From: Cannabis sativa
Lineage: Eukaryota; Streptophyta; Magnoliopsida; Rosales; Cannabaceae
NCBI RefSeq assembly: GCF_029168945.1
Contig: NC_083602.1
Span: forward strand, 26,399,323 to 26,463,322
Direction of reading: 5' to 3'
Length of the DNA stretch: 64,000 bases
The notes under the pieces were generated by a model. The model did not search any database and was not told the DNA's origin. It was given only the letters and a program-made list of their open reading frames with translations. Numbering within the stretch: position 1 is the first letter of the stretch; each line of letters starts with the position of its first letter. This document shows, piece by piece, positions 1 to 11,884 of this stretch. The position numbers were made by a program, and so were the translations under genes.

Positions 1-275
1 TTTGGTAAGTTGATCCTTAAATTTTATTTTTTAACAAATTAATCCCCAAAATATATACTTTTTGGTAAATTTATTCTCAAACTTTATTTTTTAGTAAATT
101 AGTTCTTAAATTTTTATTTTATTAGCAATATTAAATCATACTCTTAGATATTGATATTTTTATTATTTTTTTTTATTTTACTTACTTTAATTTATTTTTT
201 GTTAAATTCAAATAATTTCATTTTTTTTTACAAATAAAGATGCATCTTATTCGTAACCGGACAATCATCTATTAA
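1..275. other. AT-rich flank without recognisable gene
   Basis: AT-rich DNA with a phrase resembling 'ttggtaagttgatccttaaa' repeated about every 60 bases. No gene or element end is recognised. It precedes the Copia LTR. Confidence 0.4.
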
Positions 276-780
276 TGTAGTTTTTTGGTAATTCAAATAA
301 AGATACAGGTAGTTATAATCAGCTCTAAGTTTCTTAGACAATTAGTTTTCACTTATGTTCATACACTCTTAAGCTTGGGTAGTTAAGTTTGTTACTCTTC
401 TAGTTTATTGTTTTTCTATGTAAGCCTACATATAAAGGCATTTTAGGCTCTCATTTTATAGTAAGAGAGAGTAAGATCAATTTGGTTGGAGAGTGAAGAA
501 ACATAGTGGAAGAGAGTGAATAGTACCGTCCAAGGTGTGTTCTTAGAGTACTCGAGTGAGAGAGTTGGGTTTCTCTTGTATTACTCCAGAGTTGTGTTCA
601 TCACTATGCGTTTGTAACCTTGATCATGGAATAAATACAATGGATACCTGAGGGGGTAGCAGGAAGTAGGCAATTGGTCGAACCTGGATAAAAATTGTGT
701 TCTTATTCTTTGCTTTAATTTCTTGTATTCTGTTGATTATTAATGTGATGTTTTGTCGAATTATGTGTTGTTGATTTACA
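276..780 (+). mobile_element. 5' LTR of a Copia-type retrotransposon (Copia-A)
   Basis: The segment begins TGTAG and ends TTTACA, short inverted termini typical of an LTR. It lies four bases before a tRNA-iMet primer-binding site. A TATA-like 'acatataaagg' near 430 and 'ggaataaatacaatgg' near 630 suit a U3-R-U5 layout. The right end is fixed by the primer site. The left end is inferred from the TG...CA rule and could be off. No 3' LTR of this element is visible. Confidence 0.6.
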
Positions 781-784
781 ACAG

Positions 785-796
785 TGGTATCAGAGC
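785..796 (+). promoter_or_regulatory. Primer-binding site, tRNA-iMet
   Basis: TGGTATCAGAGC is the complement of the 3' end of plant initiator tRNA-Met, the standard minus-strand primer site of Copia elements. Confidence 0.9.
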
Positions 797-880
797 TTTG
801 GTTTTGTAGGAAGGAGAATAAGCTTTCAAATTCGACACTTTAAAAACATCAAAGGTTCAAGAATTCAAGAAGCAGACAGC

Positions 881-921
881 AATGGCTTCATCATCAACAA
901 GATTCGACCTTAAGAGGTTTG
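881..921 (+). pseudogene. Start of Copia-A gag, truncated
   Basis: An ATG about 85 bases after the primer site opens a frame reading MASSSTRFDLKRF, a typical Copia gag N-terminus. It is cut after 13 codons by the edge of an inverted LTR of another family. The rest of gag, protease and most of integrase are missing. The later pol pieces at 15888-16436 and 17937-18097 probably belong to the same element. Confidence 0.6.
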
Positions 922-2096
922 TGTTGGAATTATTTTACTAGGATCTTAGATTTACTAACAAGTATGTTATTAATATCCTAAATATGAACTTCTAAAACGA
1001 TATGAAATAAACACATATAAAGTATAAGAAACCTTATAGTGGTTGCAGCGGAATATAATGTCTCCTTCCACTCAAATCTCTAACCCTTGTATCCTTTCTG
1101 TAGCAGAGTATCACCAAGATCTGAGTCCGAATCTCCTTCTCTTGAAATTGGATTCTTCACAACCTTACACATTATGATTGAGTACTACTTGATGTGTGTG
1201 TGGGCACTCACTCTTTCACTACAGGCTCGGTTTAGAAGAGAGGAAGAGAGAGAGTATGGTTTCGGCTAGGGTTAGGAAGGAGGCTCAAATTTTTATTAGA
1301 ATGAGATGCATCATCTTTTCCCTTAAGCCATCACTATCTATTTATAGGAAACCACCTAGGGTTAGGTTAGATTTATTTGGCATTAAAATAATGGAAAAAA
1401 TAAATGGTAAATTACTATTAGAGTGGTCGGCCATGGGTTGGATATTGGGCCCCACTTTGCAATTTTGCCATTTTTCTCATTTTTCTTCTTATTTTCTCAA
1501 AAATGTCAATTTTCCAATTTAACCACTTAAATGTCAAATCTAATTATTTAATAACTGAAAATTAATTATTAAATAATATTGTCATTTAATATATTTATTA
1601 ATTAGACTTATCAAAGTCTCTTAATTAACAAATTAACCCTAGAAACTCTTTCTTCACAATTAAGTCCTTGCTTAGTGAAAATCAGAATCAATTAACTGAG
1701 TCTTACAAGTAATATTGTCTCAACTAGTATAGGGACCATGGGCCTATATATCTGAGCTTCCAATAAGCATACCCAGAATTTACCAAGTAAATTCACTGAC
1801 TTATTAATTCCTTGTTGCATCCACCATAGAAATTAGAATTGCACTCTCAGTTATATAGAACGCTCTATATGTCCATGATATAGATACGCTATCAGTTATC
1901 CATTGTTATAATCCCAATAATCAATGATCCTCTATAGATGATTTACATTGTATAGGGATTAAACTACCGTTACACCCTTCAATGTATTTTATCCTTAAAA
2001 CACTTAGCCACTTATAAATGATATTTCATTGAACTAAACATAATCACTGAAATGAGTACTCAACCATTTATCTCTGTTTAGCCAAGCTCGAAGGAA
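922..2096 (-). mobile_element. Inverted LTR fragment of the TGTTGGGTTTTATG family (LTR-0, part 1)
   Basis: On the minus strand this matches the 3' two thirds of the LTR family described at 3536-5433, including the U3 text around 'ccttcgagcttgg' and the end '..taattccaaca'. It is interrupted at 2097-2101 by a solo LTR of the same family and resumes at 13923. The 5' third of this LTR is missing. Confidence 0.85.
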
Positions 2097-2101
2097 ATTA
2101 T
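2097..2101. repeat. Target-site duplication ATTAT (left)
   Basis: ATTAT directly before the LTR start at 2102 is repeated at 13923-13927 directly after the matching LTR end. It marks insertion of the solo LTR into inverted LTR-0. Confidence 0.88.
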
Positions 2102-3535
2102 TGTTGGGTTTTATGCCCTAAATAGAACTCCATTTCAATGTAATCCATTTTATTCAACATCAATAAAGAAACAGAAGTATTTTACATTCATTTGTGTATG
2201 TTTTGGTTCATCTTATCAGTTGCTTGTCTATTTGATTTATAAATTCATCTGAAACCCTTTTCACATACTTGATCCTGTTTATTGTGTTGTCAACACATTG
2301 GAAAGTAAACATGACTATGTGAATAAAGATTCCTAGATTTATCAGACACAGGGTTTTACTGATATGATAATCTACAACAGAGTTTACTTGCCTTTGGAGA
2401 AATGCTATGTTCTTTCCAAAGCATTGGTTAGAGTAAAGCTCAGGTTGGGTGCATGGAGTATGCATCGGAAGGGACCGATATTGAACTTTGACATAGATTT
2501 ATCAAACTTACCGTAATATCTATTCAAGTCAATATCGCCTAGTTGATCCTAGATCAAATGATCTTAATCCTGATATGATTAGGTTCAATCTCAAGAGTGT
2601 TATTCGTCTTCTTTGATTTGTTAGTTAAGCCTACTTTTGGGTCAGGGTTATACGTACATTTTGGGAACACGGTAGTGCAATTGAGTGGGAGCGCTAACAT
2701 AAATATGGAATCTATAGCTTCTATCTGGCGAATAGAAAGTAAAGGATGATCTCCTTCGAGCTTGACCAAACGAAAATAAATGGTGGAGTACTCATTTCAC
2801 ATAGCTGAAATATCATTTATATGGGGTTAAGAGTTTTAAGGATAAAATACAATGTAGGGTGTCACGGTAATCTAATCCTTTTACAGTGTAGATCATTCAT
2901 ATAGAGGATCATTGATCAAATTAGGATTATAACAATGCATAACTAATGACGTGTCTATATGGTGGAACATATAGAGCGTTCTATATACTGAGAGTGCAAT
3001 TCTAAGTTCTATGCGTGGATTCAACGAAGAATTAATAAGTCAGTGAATTTAGGTTATAAATTCTTGATCTGCTTATTGGAAGCTCGGTTATATAAAACCA
3101 TGGTCCCCCCACTAGTTGAGATAATATTACTTGTAAGACTCATTTAATTGGTTTTGATTAATCAATTATAATTCTCAAATTAGACTATGTCTATTTGTGA
3201 ATTTTTCACTAAGTAAGGGCGAAATTGTAAAGAAAGAGTTTTTAGGGCATATTTATTAATTAAGATACTTTGTATGGTTCAATTAATAAATATAATAAAT
3301 GACAATATTATTTAATAATTATTTATAGTTATTAAATAGTTATAATTGGCATTTAAATGGTTGAATTTGAAAATTGGCATTTTTAGAAAAATGAGATGCA
3401 GAAATGATAAAACTCCAAAATTACAAAAAGTGAGGCCCAAATCCATATAGCCATGGCCGGCCACTTTTATAGGCATTATCATCTGATATTTTCATTATTT
3501 TAATGCCAAATAATTCAAACCTAACCCTATGTGGA
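2102..3535 (+). mobile_element. Solo LTR-1, left part (split by a nested element)
   Basis: Starts TGTTGGGTTTTATG and follows the family LTR to 'aaccctatgtgga', where a full element of the same family is inserted. The remaining 3' part is at 13783-13922. No internal region is attached, so it is a solo LTR. It is clearly diverged from the nested copy, which fits an older insertion. Confidence 0.85.
3531..3535. repeat. Target-site duplication GTGGA (left)
   Basis: GTGGA abuts the 5' LTR start and recurs at 13783-13787 abutting the 3' LTR end. In an uninterrupted LTR the site reads 'aaccctagtggaatgc', so the pair is a perfect 5-bp duplication. Confidence 0.93.
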
Positions 3536-5433
3536 TGTTGGGTTTTATGCCCTAAATAAAACTCATTTCAATATAATCAGATTTACTTATTAATATAGAT
3601 CAGAAATAACATTTAATGTTGCATGGTTCACATGATTTATTTCATGATTATATGTACATAATGTATAAATTCATCTGAAACCCTTTTCACATACTTGATC
3701 CTGTTTATTGTGCTGTCAACACATTGGAAAGTAAACATGACTATGTGAATAAAGTTTCCTAGATTTATCAGACATAGGGTTTTACTGATATGATAATCTA
3801 CAACAGAGTTTACTTGCATTTGGAGAAGTGCTATGTTCTTTCCAGAGCATTGGTTAAAGTAAAGCTCAGGTTGGATGCATGGAGTATGCATCGGAAGGGA
3901 CCGATATTGAACTTTGACTTAGATTTAATTAAACTTACCGTAAAATCTATTCAAGTCAATATCGCCTAGTTGATCCTAGATCAAATGATCTTAATCCTGT
4001 TATGATTAGGCTCAATCTTGAAAGGCTATTCGTGTTCCTTGAATTGTTAGTTAAGCCTACTTTTAAGTCAGGGTGATACGTACTTTTTGGGAACACGGTA
4101 GTGCAATTGAGTGGGAGCGCTAGCATAAACATGGAATCTATAGCTTCTATCTGGCGAATAGTAAGCAAAGGATGATCACCTTCGAGCTTGACCAAACGAA
4201 AATAAATGGTGGAGATCTCATTTCACATAAGCTGAAATATCATTTATACGGGGTCAAGTGTTTTAAGGATAAAATACATAGTAGGGTGTTACGGTAATTT
4301 AATCCCTTTACTGTGTAGATCATTCATATAGAGGATAATTGATCACATTAGGATTATAACAATGGATAACTAATGATGTGTCTATATGGTGGAACATATA
4401 GAGCATTCTATATACTGAGAGTGCAATTCTAAGTTCTATGCGTGGATTCAACGAAGAATTAATAAGTTAGTGAATTTTAGTGCTAAATTCTTGATCTACT
4501 TATTGGAAGCTCGGTTATATAGACCCATGGTCCCCCCACTAGTTGAGATAATATTGCTTGTAAGACTCATGTAATTGGTTTTGATTAATCAATTATAATT
4601 CACAAATTAGACTATGTCTATTTGTGAATTTTTCACTAAGTAAGGGCGAAATTGTAAAGAAAGAGTTTATAGGGGCATATTTGTTAATTATGATACTTTG
4701 TATGGTTCAATTAATAAATATGATAAATGACAATATTATTTAATAATTATTTATAGTTATTAAATAGTTAGAATTGGCATTTAAATGGTTGAATTAGAAA
4801 ATTGGCGTTTTTGAGAAAATCAGATGCAGAAAAGGTAAAACTGCAAAATTACAAAAAGTGAGGCCCAAATCCATTAGTATAGGGCCAGCCACTTTTGTAG
4901 GCAATTTAAACTGATATTTTCATTATTTTAATGCCAAATAATTCAAACCTAACCCTAGTGGAATGCTATAAATAGATAGTGAAGGCTTCAGGAAAATTAC
5001 ACTTAAATTTTCTATTTTTCCTTCAGAGAAAAACCTGAGTCTTTCTCTCTCCCTATCTTTAGCTGCCACTTCTTCTTTCTCTTCCTCATTGAGATTTCGA
5101 AATCCTTAGTGATTAGAGTAGTGCCCACACACATCAAGTGATACCTCAATCATAGTGAGGAAGATCGTGAAGAAAGATCATCAGCAAAGGAGTTTCAGCA
5201 TCAAAGATTTAGAGAAAGAGATCCAGGTTCAGATATTGATAATGCTCTGCTACAGAAAGGAATCAAGGGCTAGATATCTGAACGGAAGGAGTCATTATGT
5301 TCCGCTGCACCCAATGTAAGGTTTCCTAAACTTTATATGTGTTTATTTCATCGTTTTAGAAAGTTCATATTTAGGGTGTTAATCAACATACTTGTGAGTA
5401 GATCTAAGATCCTGGTAAAATAAATTTCCAACA
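3536..5433 (+). repeat. 5' LTR
   Basis: Begins TGTTGGG and ends TTCCAACA, so it has TG...CA ends with short inverted termini. It is 1898 bp, as long as the 3' LTR. It contains the TATA box at 4966 and a pyrimidine-rich leader (ctttctctctccct) near 5040. Confidence 0.95.
4966..4975 (+). promoter_or_regulatory. LTR TATA box
   Basis: CTATAAATAG, followed by a pyrimidine-rich leader. The same box is in the 3' LTR (about 13316), the split LTR (13791), LTR-B (15451) and the solo LTR (about 48075), so it is the family's core promoter. Confidence 0.75.
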
Positions 5434-5435
5434 AC

Positions 5436-5452
5436 TGGCCTCAGAGCCATGG
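5436..5452 (+). promoter_or_regulatory. Degenerate tRNA-iMet primer-binding site
   Basis: TGGCCTCAGAGCCATGG starts two bases after the LTR. The standard site is TGGTATCAGAGC, so TAT is replaced by CC-type bases while CAGAGC is kept. Confidence 0.65.
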
Positions 5453-8400
5453 TAATTGATTTACTTGCAAGAAATTTGGACTTTAAAACGATTGTTTGTA
5501 TGTTCTTTGGATGGTATCATGTTGTATTGAGTGTTATTTGATGATTGATTGATGTTTGTAAATTTTCGTGAAAAATAATTGCGATTTTGTTTCTGGAATT
5601 ATTTTTATTGGATAGTATGAGAAAAATTAAGCAAGTTAGCCTTTTACAGAACTCAATTTGGATTTTATTTGAATTAGTTATGATTTTTTGAAGATTTGAC
5701 AAAATCGGGGCTGTGCTGATAGTTTCCTGCGATCGCAGAACTGTCCGTACAGTTTCGAATTTTTCCTTTTTTCTTCAATTTTTCATACTTTTTCATGGAA
5801 TTAGCTTCCAATTTTTTGTATAGTTTTGTATATATACTATTACTATTCCTAATTCAATTCTAATTATCATTTTGAATTAATTTAAATTTTTTTTTAATTT
5901 AATTCAAGATATTAGTGTAATTTGAATTTGAATAGAATTAGTATTTATCTTTTTGCTTAAAAATCTATCTTATTTTTAAATTTGATTATATTTTTTTTAA
6001 ATTTAAGGTCAGATATTTATAATATCTTTTAAAGATATTTATAATATCTTTTAAGATATTTTAAAAATATCTTATCTTTTAAGATATTTTAAAAATATCT
6101 TATCTTTTAAGATTTTTTAATTAAATCTTTTTAGATATTTTGACCATATTTAAATTTAAAATAGATATTTATAATCATGTAATTTTAAATAGATATAAGA
6201 TATTTTGCTAATTTTTTAAATTTTGTTATTTTATTTATTTAAATTACATTTAAATTTTGAAAAAGATATTTATTTATCTTTTCTAATTTTTTATTTAATT
6301 TTTATTTATAAAATAATATTTAAAATTTAAAAGCAGTTAGCAAATTTTTGAAATGATATTTAGGTTGGTTCAAACCTAATTTTTCAAAATTGTAGGTTTA
6401 ATTTTAAATTTAAATATTTAATTAATTTTCGAAATTTTTTTTTAATTTTTTTTGAAAATCCATTTTAATAATATTTCGAAATTAATTATTTAATTCAAAA
6501 TTAAATAAATCCTACATCCAACTATCCAGCTAACCTTGTTGCAGGAGTATGTGGTTTTAGCTTGTTTGTAAGTTTTCAAAACCTATTATTACTTGATTGC
6601 AAATAGCCATGGTTACCTTTTGCCAGATCTAATGATCTGATGGCTCCCTTGGTCAAGATAATAATTTGTAACAGGTATATTTACAATCTTCTTTCATCTG
6701 TGTATGACCTAGCAACATGATAGGACCCATCCAAAGTGTGCCTGTGTGAGCCTATGTGTTTAATTTAATTATAGATGCATATAGGTTAATGTTGCTAAAA
6801 TAAATTATCATAGTTTTTGATAGAATTTATTTAGGCCCATTTAGTTTTTGGGCCTATTCAATTAATAACAGTTGTTCTTATTAAGGTTAAATTCCTCTCT
6901 TTTGGGCCTTGTGTGAGAGTTGGGAGCCATAGAAGTGGGTACGACATACTGAACCCAGCACCCCCTCACACAAACCACCCCAATTGTGAAGGCCCATTTG
7001 CCTGATTTGAATGACTGTACTAGGTTAATTACACTAGTTTAACCTAATAAAATTGATTAGCAACATAATTAATTTCATTTATTTTGAAATTAATTTAAGA
7101 AAAATATAGTTTAAAGAATTTTTTTATTCTAAGCTAAACTATATGTATTTTCTTGTATTTAATTAAATATAGAATTATAACCATCTAGATTCTTTCTGGA
7201 GCTTAATTTAAATTTTTCATTAAATATTCCTATTTAAGTTGATATTTAGTTATCTACAACTAACCAACTTAAATCTGAATATCTTTTGAATTTCAAATTT
7301 CAAAATTAAGTTGAGGAATTTTAGGCATTGGTTATTAAGATTCTTTAGATATTTTTTAAGTTAATATCTTTTCAAATATTAACTTAAAATGGAATATTTT
7401 CAAATTAAGTGGTTATAACTTAATTTAGATATTTAATTAAATTTAAATTTGAAAAGTATTTAAGTTCTAGATTTTTTTTAATACAACTTAAATTAGATAT
7501 TTTTTCAAATTTTGTGGAAAAGATACTTAGTCAAATAAGATATTTTCTAGATAGTTATTTCTAGACTACTTATTATTTCTAATATTAAATAGGAAAATAT
7601 TATACATTGTGAAATTAATTATTTAAATAATTAATTTTGGTACAATTTATTTTAAGTATATTTTTTCTAGTATTAAACTAGAGATTGATAATTAAGCCTT
7701 CTCTACACTTAATTATTTATTTCTTGAATTTAATACATTTAATTAATTTGAAAATTAAATATCTAAGTTGATTTTTATCATCATACTTAAATATTTTTTT
7801 TTATGACATTTAATTAAATAGAAAATTATTTTTAGTTGAAATTTAATTTTTCAACTAAATTTAAATAATTTTCAAAATATATTTTTTCTTTATTTTATTA
7901 ATCAATTTTCGAAATTGCATTTCTTAAATGCTAGAATTTCGAATTTTATCTTGAAAAATAGATTAAGTTGTAAATTAATTATTTATTTTAATTAATTCTT
8001 GGATCAACTTAAATCAATGATTTTTTCATTTATTGATTAATTTAAAATAAGTTGAATTAAAGTATATTATTAGAAATTGAATTAATTAGTCAAAGGAAAA
8101 TCTAGATAGGTGATATTTTTGCTTGAAGTATTTTTCTAGTGTATTTAATTAAATAGAAAATTAATATTTAAGTTGATTTTCATCATCATACTTAAATATT
8201 TGAAATTTTTCTTATATATTTAATTAAATAGGAAAATTATATTTTTTGTTGTAAATTAATTTTATTAATTAATTTTGGGCCAACATTAAATTAGAATAAT
8301 TTTTCCAGGATTTATTTTTTATTTTAATATGCATTTTTTCGAAAATTGTATTCTTATATACTTTAATTTTTCGAAATGCAATATATATATTTATAGAAAA

Positions 8401-8650
8401 TTAAATTTGAGTTGTAAATTAATTTAAATTAATTTTGTAACAACTTAAATATTTTTTTTCTAAATATTTATTGGAAATTATTACTAAGATGGAAATAATT
8501 CATGTTATTTTCATATCCATCTAAGTAAAATTTATAAATATTAAATTAAAATTTATATTTAGAATTTTTCATTCTAAATTGGAAATTTTAATTAAATAAA
8601 TATATATTTAAAATAAATAGAATAAATAAAGAGAATAAAAGAAAATACAA
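5453..8650 (+). other. AT-rich non-coding interior of the LTR element
   Basis: About 3.2 kb of very AT-rich sequence without open frames. It contains a local repeat at about 6010-6125 built of 'ttttaagatatttt' and 'aaaaatatcttatc' units that can fold on themselves. Gag would be expected here in a complete Copia element; I see none. Confidence 0.6.
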
Positions 8651-8699
8651 CTAACTTTAAATAATGAGCTTGATTATTATTAAGATATTCGATCTCCAT

Positions 8700-9660
8700 T
8701 GTTGGTCTTACAAAAGTTAAATGTTTTCAATATAACCTCGAGACGCTAGACTTCGTCCCCCTATGGATGGTTATTTGTTGAACGCATTTAACACCGTAAG
8801 ATTTCATTTGATAAGTGTTTTGTAAGTTTTCGTCTCTATTAGACTCTCTCCTACGGTGACTACTTAGAGATAAACTTATGAAACATGAAACAATGGTGGA
8901 AGCTCATAAAATGAGAATAACCTTGACTCTCGCCTACCGGGACAACGTTGGATTCTTATTTTGATCGAATAAAAGGTTGCTAGAATGGTTTCTATTTTAG
9001 ATGAGCTGACAACTCTATTCAATAAATGATGCTTTGACTCTCGCCTACTTAGGGACACTTTGTATCGGTTGTTGAAAACCTTGGAAATTATATAGGATTG
9101 TATGTTTTAGTATTTTCACTAGTCATTCCTACTTGCTATATGTTTATAATTTCTGAATTGTGTATGAATTTATATTGAACCATGTTATTTTCTGTTATTA
9201 AGTTGTAGTTTAATTTCGAATCTTCATTGTTGGTCTAACATGTTTGTTTTTCTAATGAGATAAATCCCTAATGGATTTTCACCATTAGACGACATACATA
9301 ATAGTGTAAGATCTCGAAAGATAAGTATTGTATATGCGACATCTAACTGTTCATCAATTGATGACACCTTAGACTAGTATTTTTACAATATGAAACAAGA
9401 AGATTACATAAATAAGATTACTTTGTCTTTCGTTAATCGAAGCATCGTTGGATTCTTATTTTAAACGAAATTATCCTAATTCATCTTAGCTTATTCATTT
9501 CCAATTAGCTCCATAATATATCATTGGATGAATGGTCTATAAATCATTTCATGTCATTATATTTTCTCTTAAGAAATTAAATGACGTATATGATTATAAT
9601 CCCGAAATTCTATTCCCAATTGATATAAATCCTCAATCTTAAAAATCTCCTACTTGTATG
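8700..9660 (+). repeat. Two diverged copies of a module inside the element
   Basis: Text around 8700-8970 ('gttggtctta', 'accgtaagat', 'acgttggattcttattttga') recurs in altered form around 9225-9475 ('gttggtctaac', 'gtgtaagat', 'cgttggattcttatttta'). The spacing is about 500 bases. No coding sense is evident in either copy. Confidence 0.5.
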
Positions 9661-9939
9661 GGCAAATCTGACTTAGAGTTTGTATTAGTAGTGCTGGTCC
9701 AAGATAGAATTACTCATTATATTTGGTATAAATTTAAGTCTTTGACTTTAATTTTAGATTCCAAATAGAAATTTTCTTAAATTTCTAATTCCAGAATACA
9801 ATACAGTTACACTTTCTCAAGTGTTTAATATCCATCTTTTATTAATGGATTAAAACTGTATGGAATATGAGTTAGGTATTCTGTGACCAGGATCCACTTG
9901 AAGTATTCTAGAACTCTTTGATGTAACTAAACCTATATC

Positions 9940-11500
9940 ATCAATAGACACTACCACATTTTTTTTATCTATGGCATTTGTATCTTGTTCATAGTGGATT
10001 TGACAAGATCAATCTCTGCAAAGAGTTAATATGCCTATATCCACTGAAAGTAGTTCATCTCATTCGCAGATGGATGTACATTCAGGGGTGGATATGAGTT
10101 TTTCGTTGTATTCTTAAAACGATCACTCTAGATTATACCTTTTAGCAAAGAAATTTGAAATGTTTGAAAAATTTCATTAATTTCTAGCAATGGTTAAAAC
10201 CATTAAGGTAAGTGGTTAAAGATCTTGCGAACTGATAGGGGTGGAGAAATAGTTAGTAGATATGCAGTTCAAAGATCATTAAATTGATTTTTGAATTATA
10301 TCCAAACTTACCTCCCCAGAAATTTCGAGTTGCATGTTGATGATTAGTTATTAGTCGTTGCCTAAATCCTTCTATGGTAATACAATTTCAGAATGATGTA
10401 ATGGTTATATACTTCGTGTAAATCATACTAGATTCATGGATGACCTAATCAAAATCTTAAGAAAAGCTAGAACTGTTAACCATGGTTTGTTAGCTATTCT
10501 AAGTGATTAGGGGTGGACCATCCCATTGTCAATAGATAAGAAAGAGTTTGTTCAAACAAATACTATTTTTCTAAGAAAATGACTAAGTCTGAAAACAAGT
10601 AGCAAATAAAGGAGATATTTAATTCTTGATTCCAAAAGTGTTCTATCATCTTATTTGATATATGATGATCCCACTGCCTCTGTTGTCTTGTCACAACCGA
10701 AGAGATCAATACCATTTAGTTTTCTTAGACATAATTCACGGTGCCTTGTCGTAGTGGGAGAGTTTCTAGGAACTCACCTTCTTATGACTTGGGAGACACT
10801 AGTGATTAAAATCCATTGTGAGTTTAAACAAGTAATGGATTGTCAAGATAAGAAACTAAGAAGAAAGCCAATAGAACTATGGTTTAATCCATTCACATGG
10901 AGTAACCTAAAATTTTCTATTACAAGGACATAAAAGGAAATTTTTGTTTATAAGTCTATTCAATTGACTTAACAAACTTCCTGTTCCTAGTATTATAGGT
11001 TTGAGTTTATCTAAACCTATGGCTTGTGGTATACCTGGTAATTACTTACTCTAATGCAAGCAACTTACTTTAGTAAGATGCTGAAGCATTTTCTTTCTAA
11101 TGGCAATCTATAGAAGCTTCACAACTTCTTAGACATAGATTTTATTTATCTAAGGAAAAGTTTCAACTATTCCAGAAAAGATAAAGCCATGAAAGAATTT
11201 CTTATATCAACAGTGAGAGGTCTTAGATATGCTTTTGCATGCCTTAGACCAGACACCTGCTGCTGAGTGGGAGTAATGAGTAGGTATCAGATTAATCCAG
11301 GATAAGAACATTGGAAGACAATCAAGTAAATCTTAAGATTAAGAAGAGGAACTATATGTTAGTCTATAAGGGTGTGTTTAAAACTCTTAGACTACACCAT
11401 ATCAGATTTCGAAATTTTCCTTTGTGCTAGTAAATCTTTCTGATAAGATGGTGATTACTCTGGGGGTGGAATAGTGATTTTGGAGAAGTGTAAAAACCTA
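9940..11500 (+). pseudogene. Degenerate Copia pol (integrase to RNase H remnants)
   Basis: Short frames in changing registers match Copia pol in order. Near 10220 'LRTDRGGE', the integrase core motif, can be read. Near 11240-11330 there is RPDTC..VG.MSRYQ and NPG..HWKTIK from the RT/RNase H region, then RRTRNYML-like text, and near 11410-11480 a DFQSD../LGGGI-like RNase H segment. Stops and indels are frequent and most of RT is missing, so no protein can be made. It shows that the element derives from a coding Copia parent. Confidence 0.6.
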
Positions 11501-11872
11501 TCTGAAGTCTCTAGGTCTACCAGAGAGGGACTGAATGATAAGGTTGCAAGAAAGGTACTTATTCAGTCTAAGGAAAGTTCTATACATTTTTGGCATCATT
11601 CCAAATTGCCTTAAACTACTAGTGTTAATTTCCTGATTAACCAAAAGTAGTTGCCAAAGATATAGAATCCAGTATCCCAAGAGAGTAGACATATAGAGAG
11701 GAATTTCACATTATCAATGATTTTGTGATTAAAGGAAGAGTAATGGTGGAGAAAAGGTCGTGGTTAATTCAACCTTTCAGATCCTATTACGAGGAGTTTA
11801 CTACTACTACACTTGATTTGTATATCAAGGTGTTGAGATTATTTGAAACGCACTTTTTGTTTTATATTAGTG

Positions 11873-11884
11873 CAAGTGGGAGTT
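11873..11884 (+). promoter_or_regulatory. Polypurine tract
   Basis: The purine-rich 'aagtgggagtt' lies directly before the 3' LTR, the position of the plus-strand primer in LTR elements. Confidence 0.8.

Noticed and set aside
2208..4195. Short minus-strand frames starting MHTPC and MVKLE that recur in several places
   Set aside because: They recur because they lie in copies of the same LTR. They are antisense to the LTR, differ by stops between copies and match no protein.
9960..10940. Frames in the LTR element interior as separate genes
   Set aside because: They are pieces of decayed Copia pol in changing registers.
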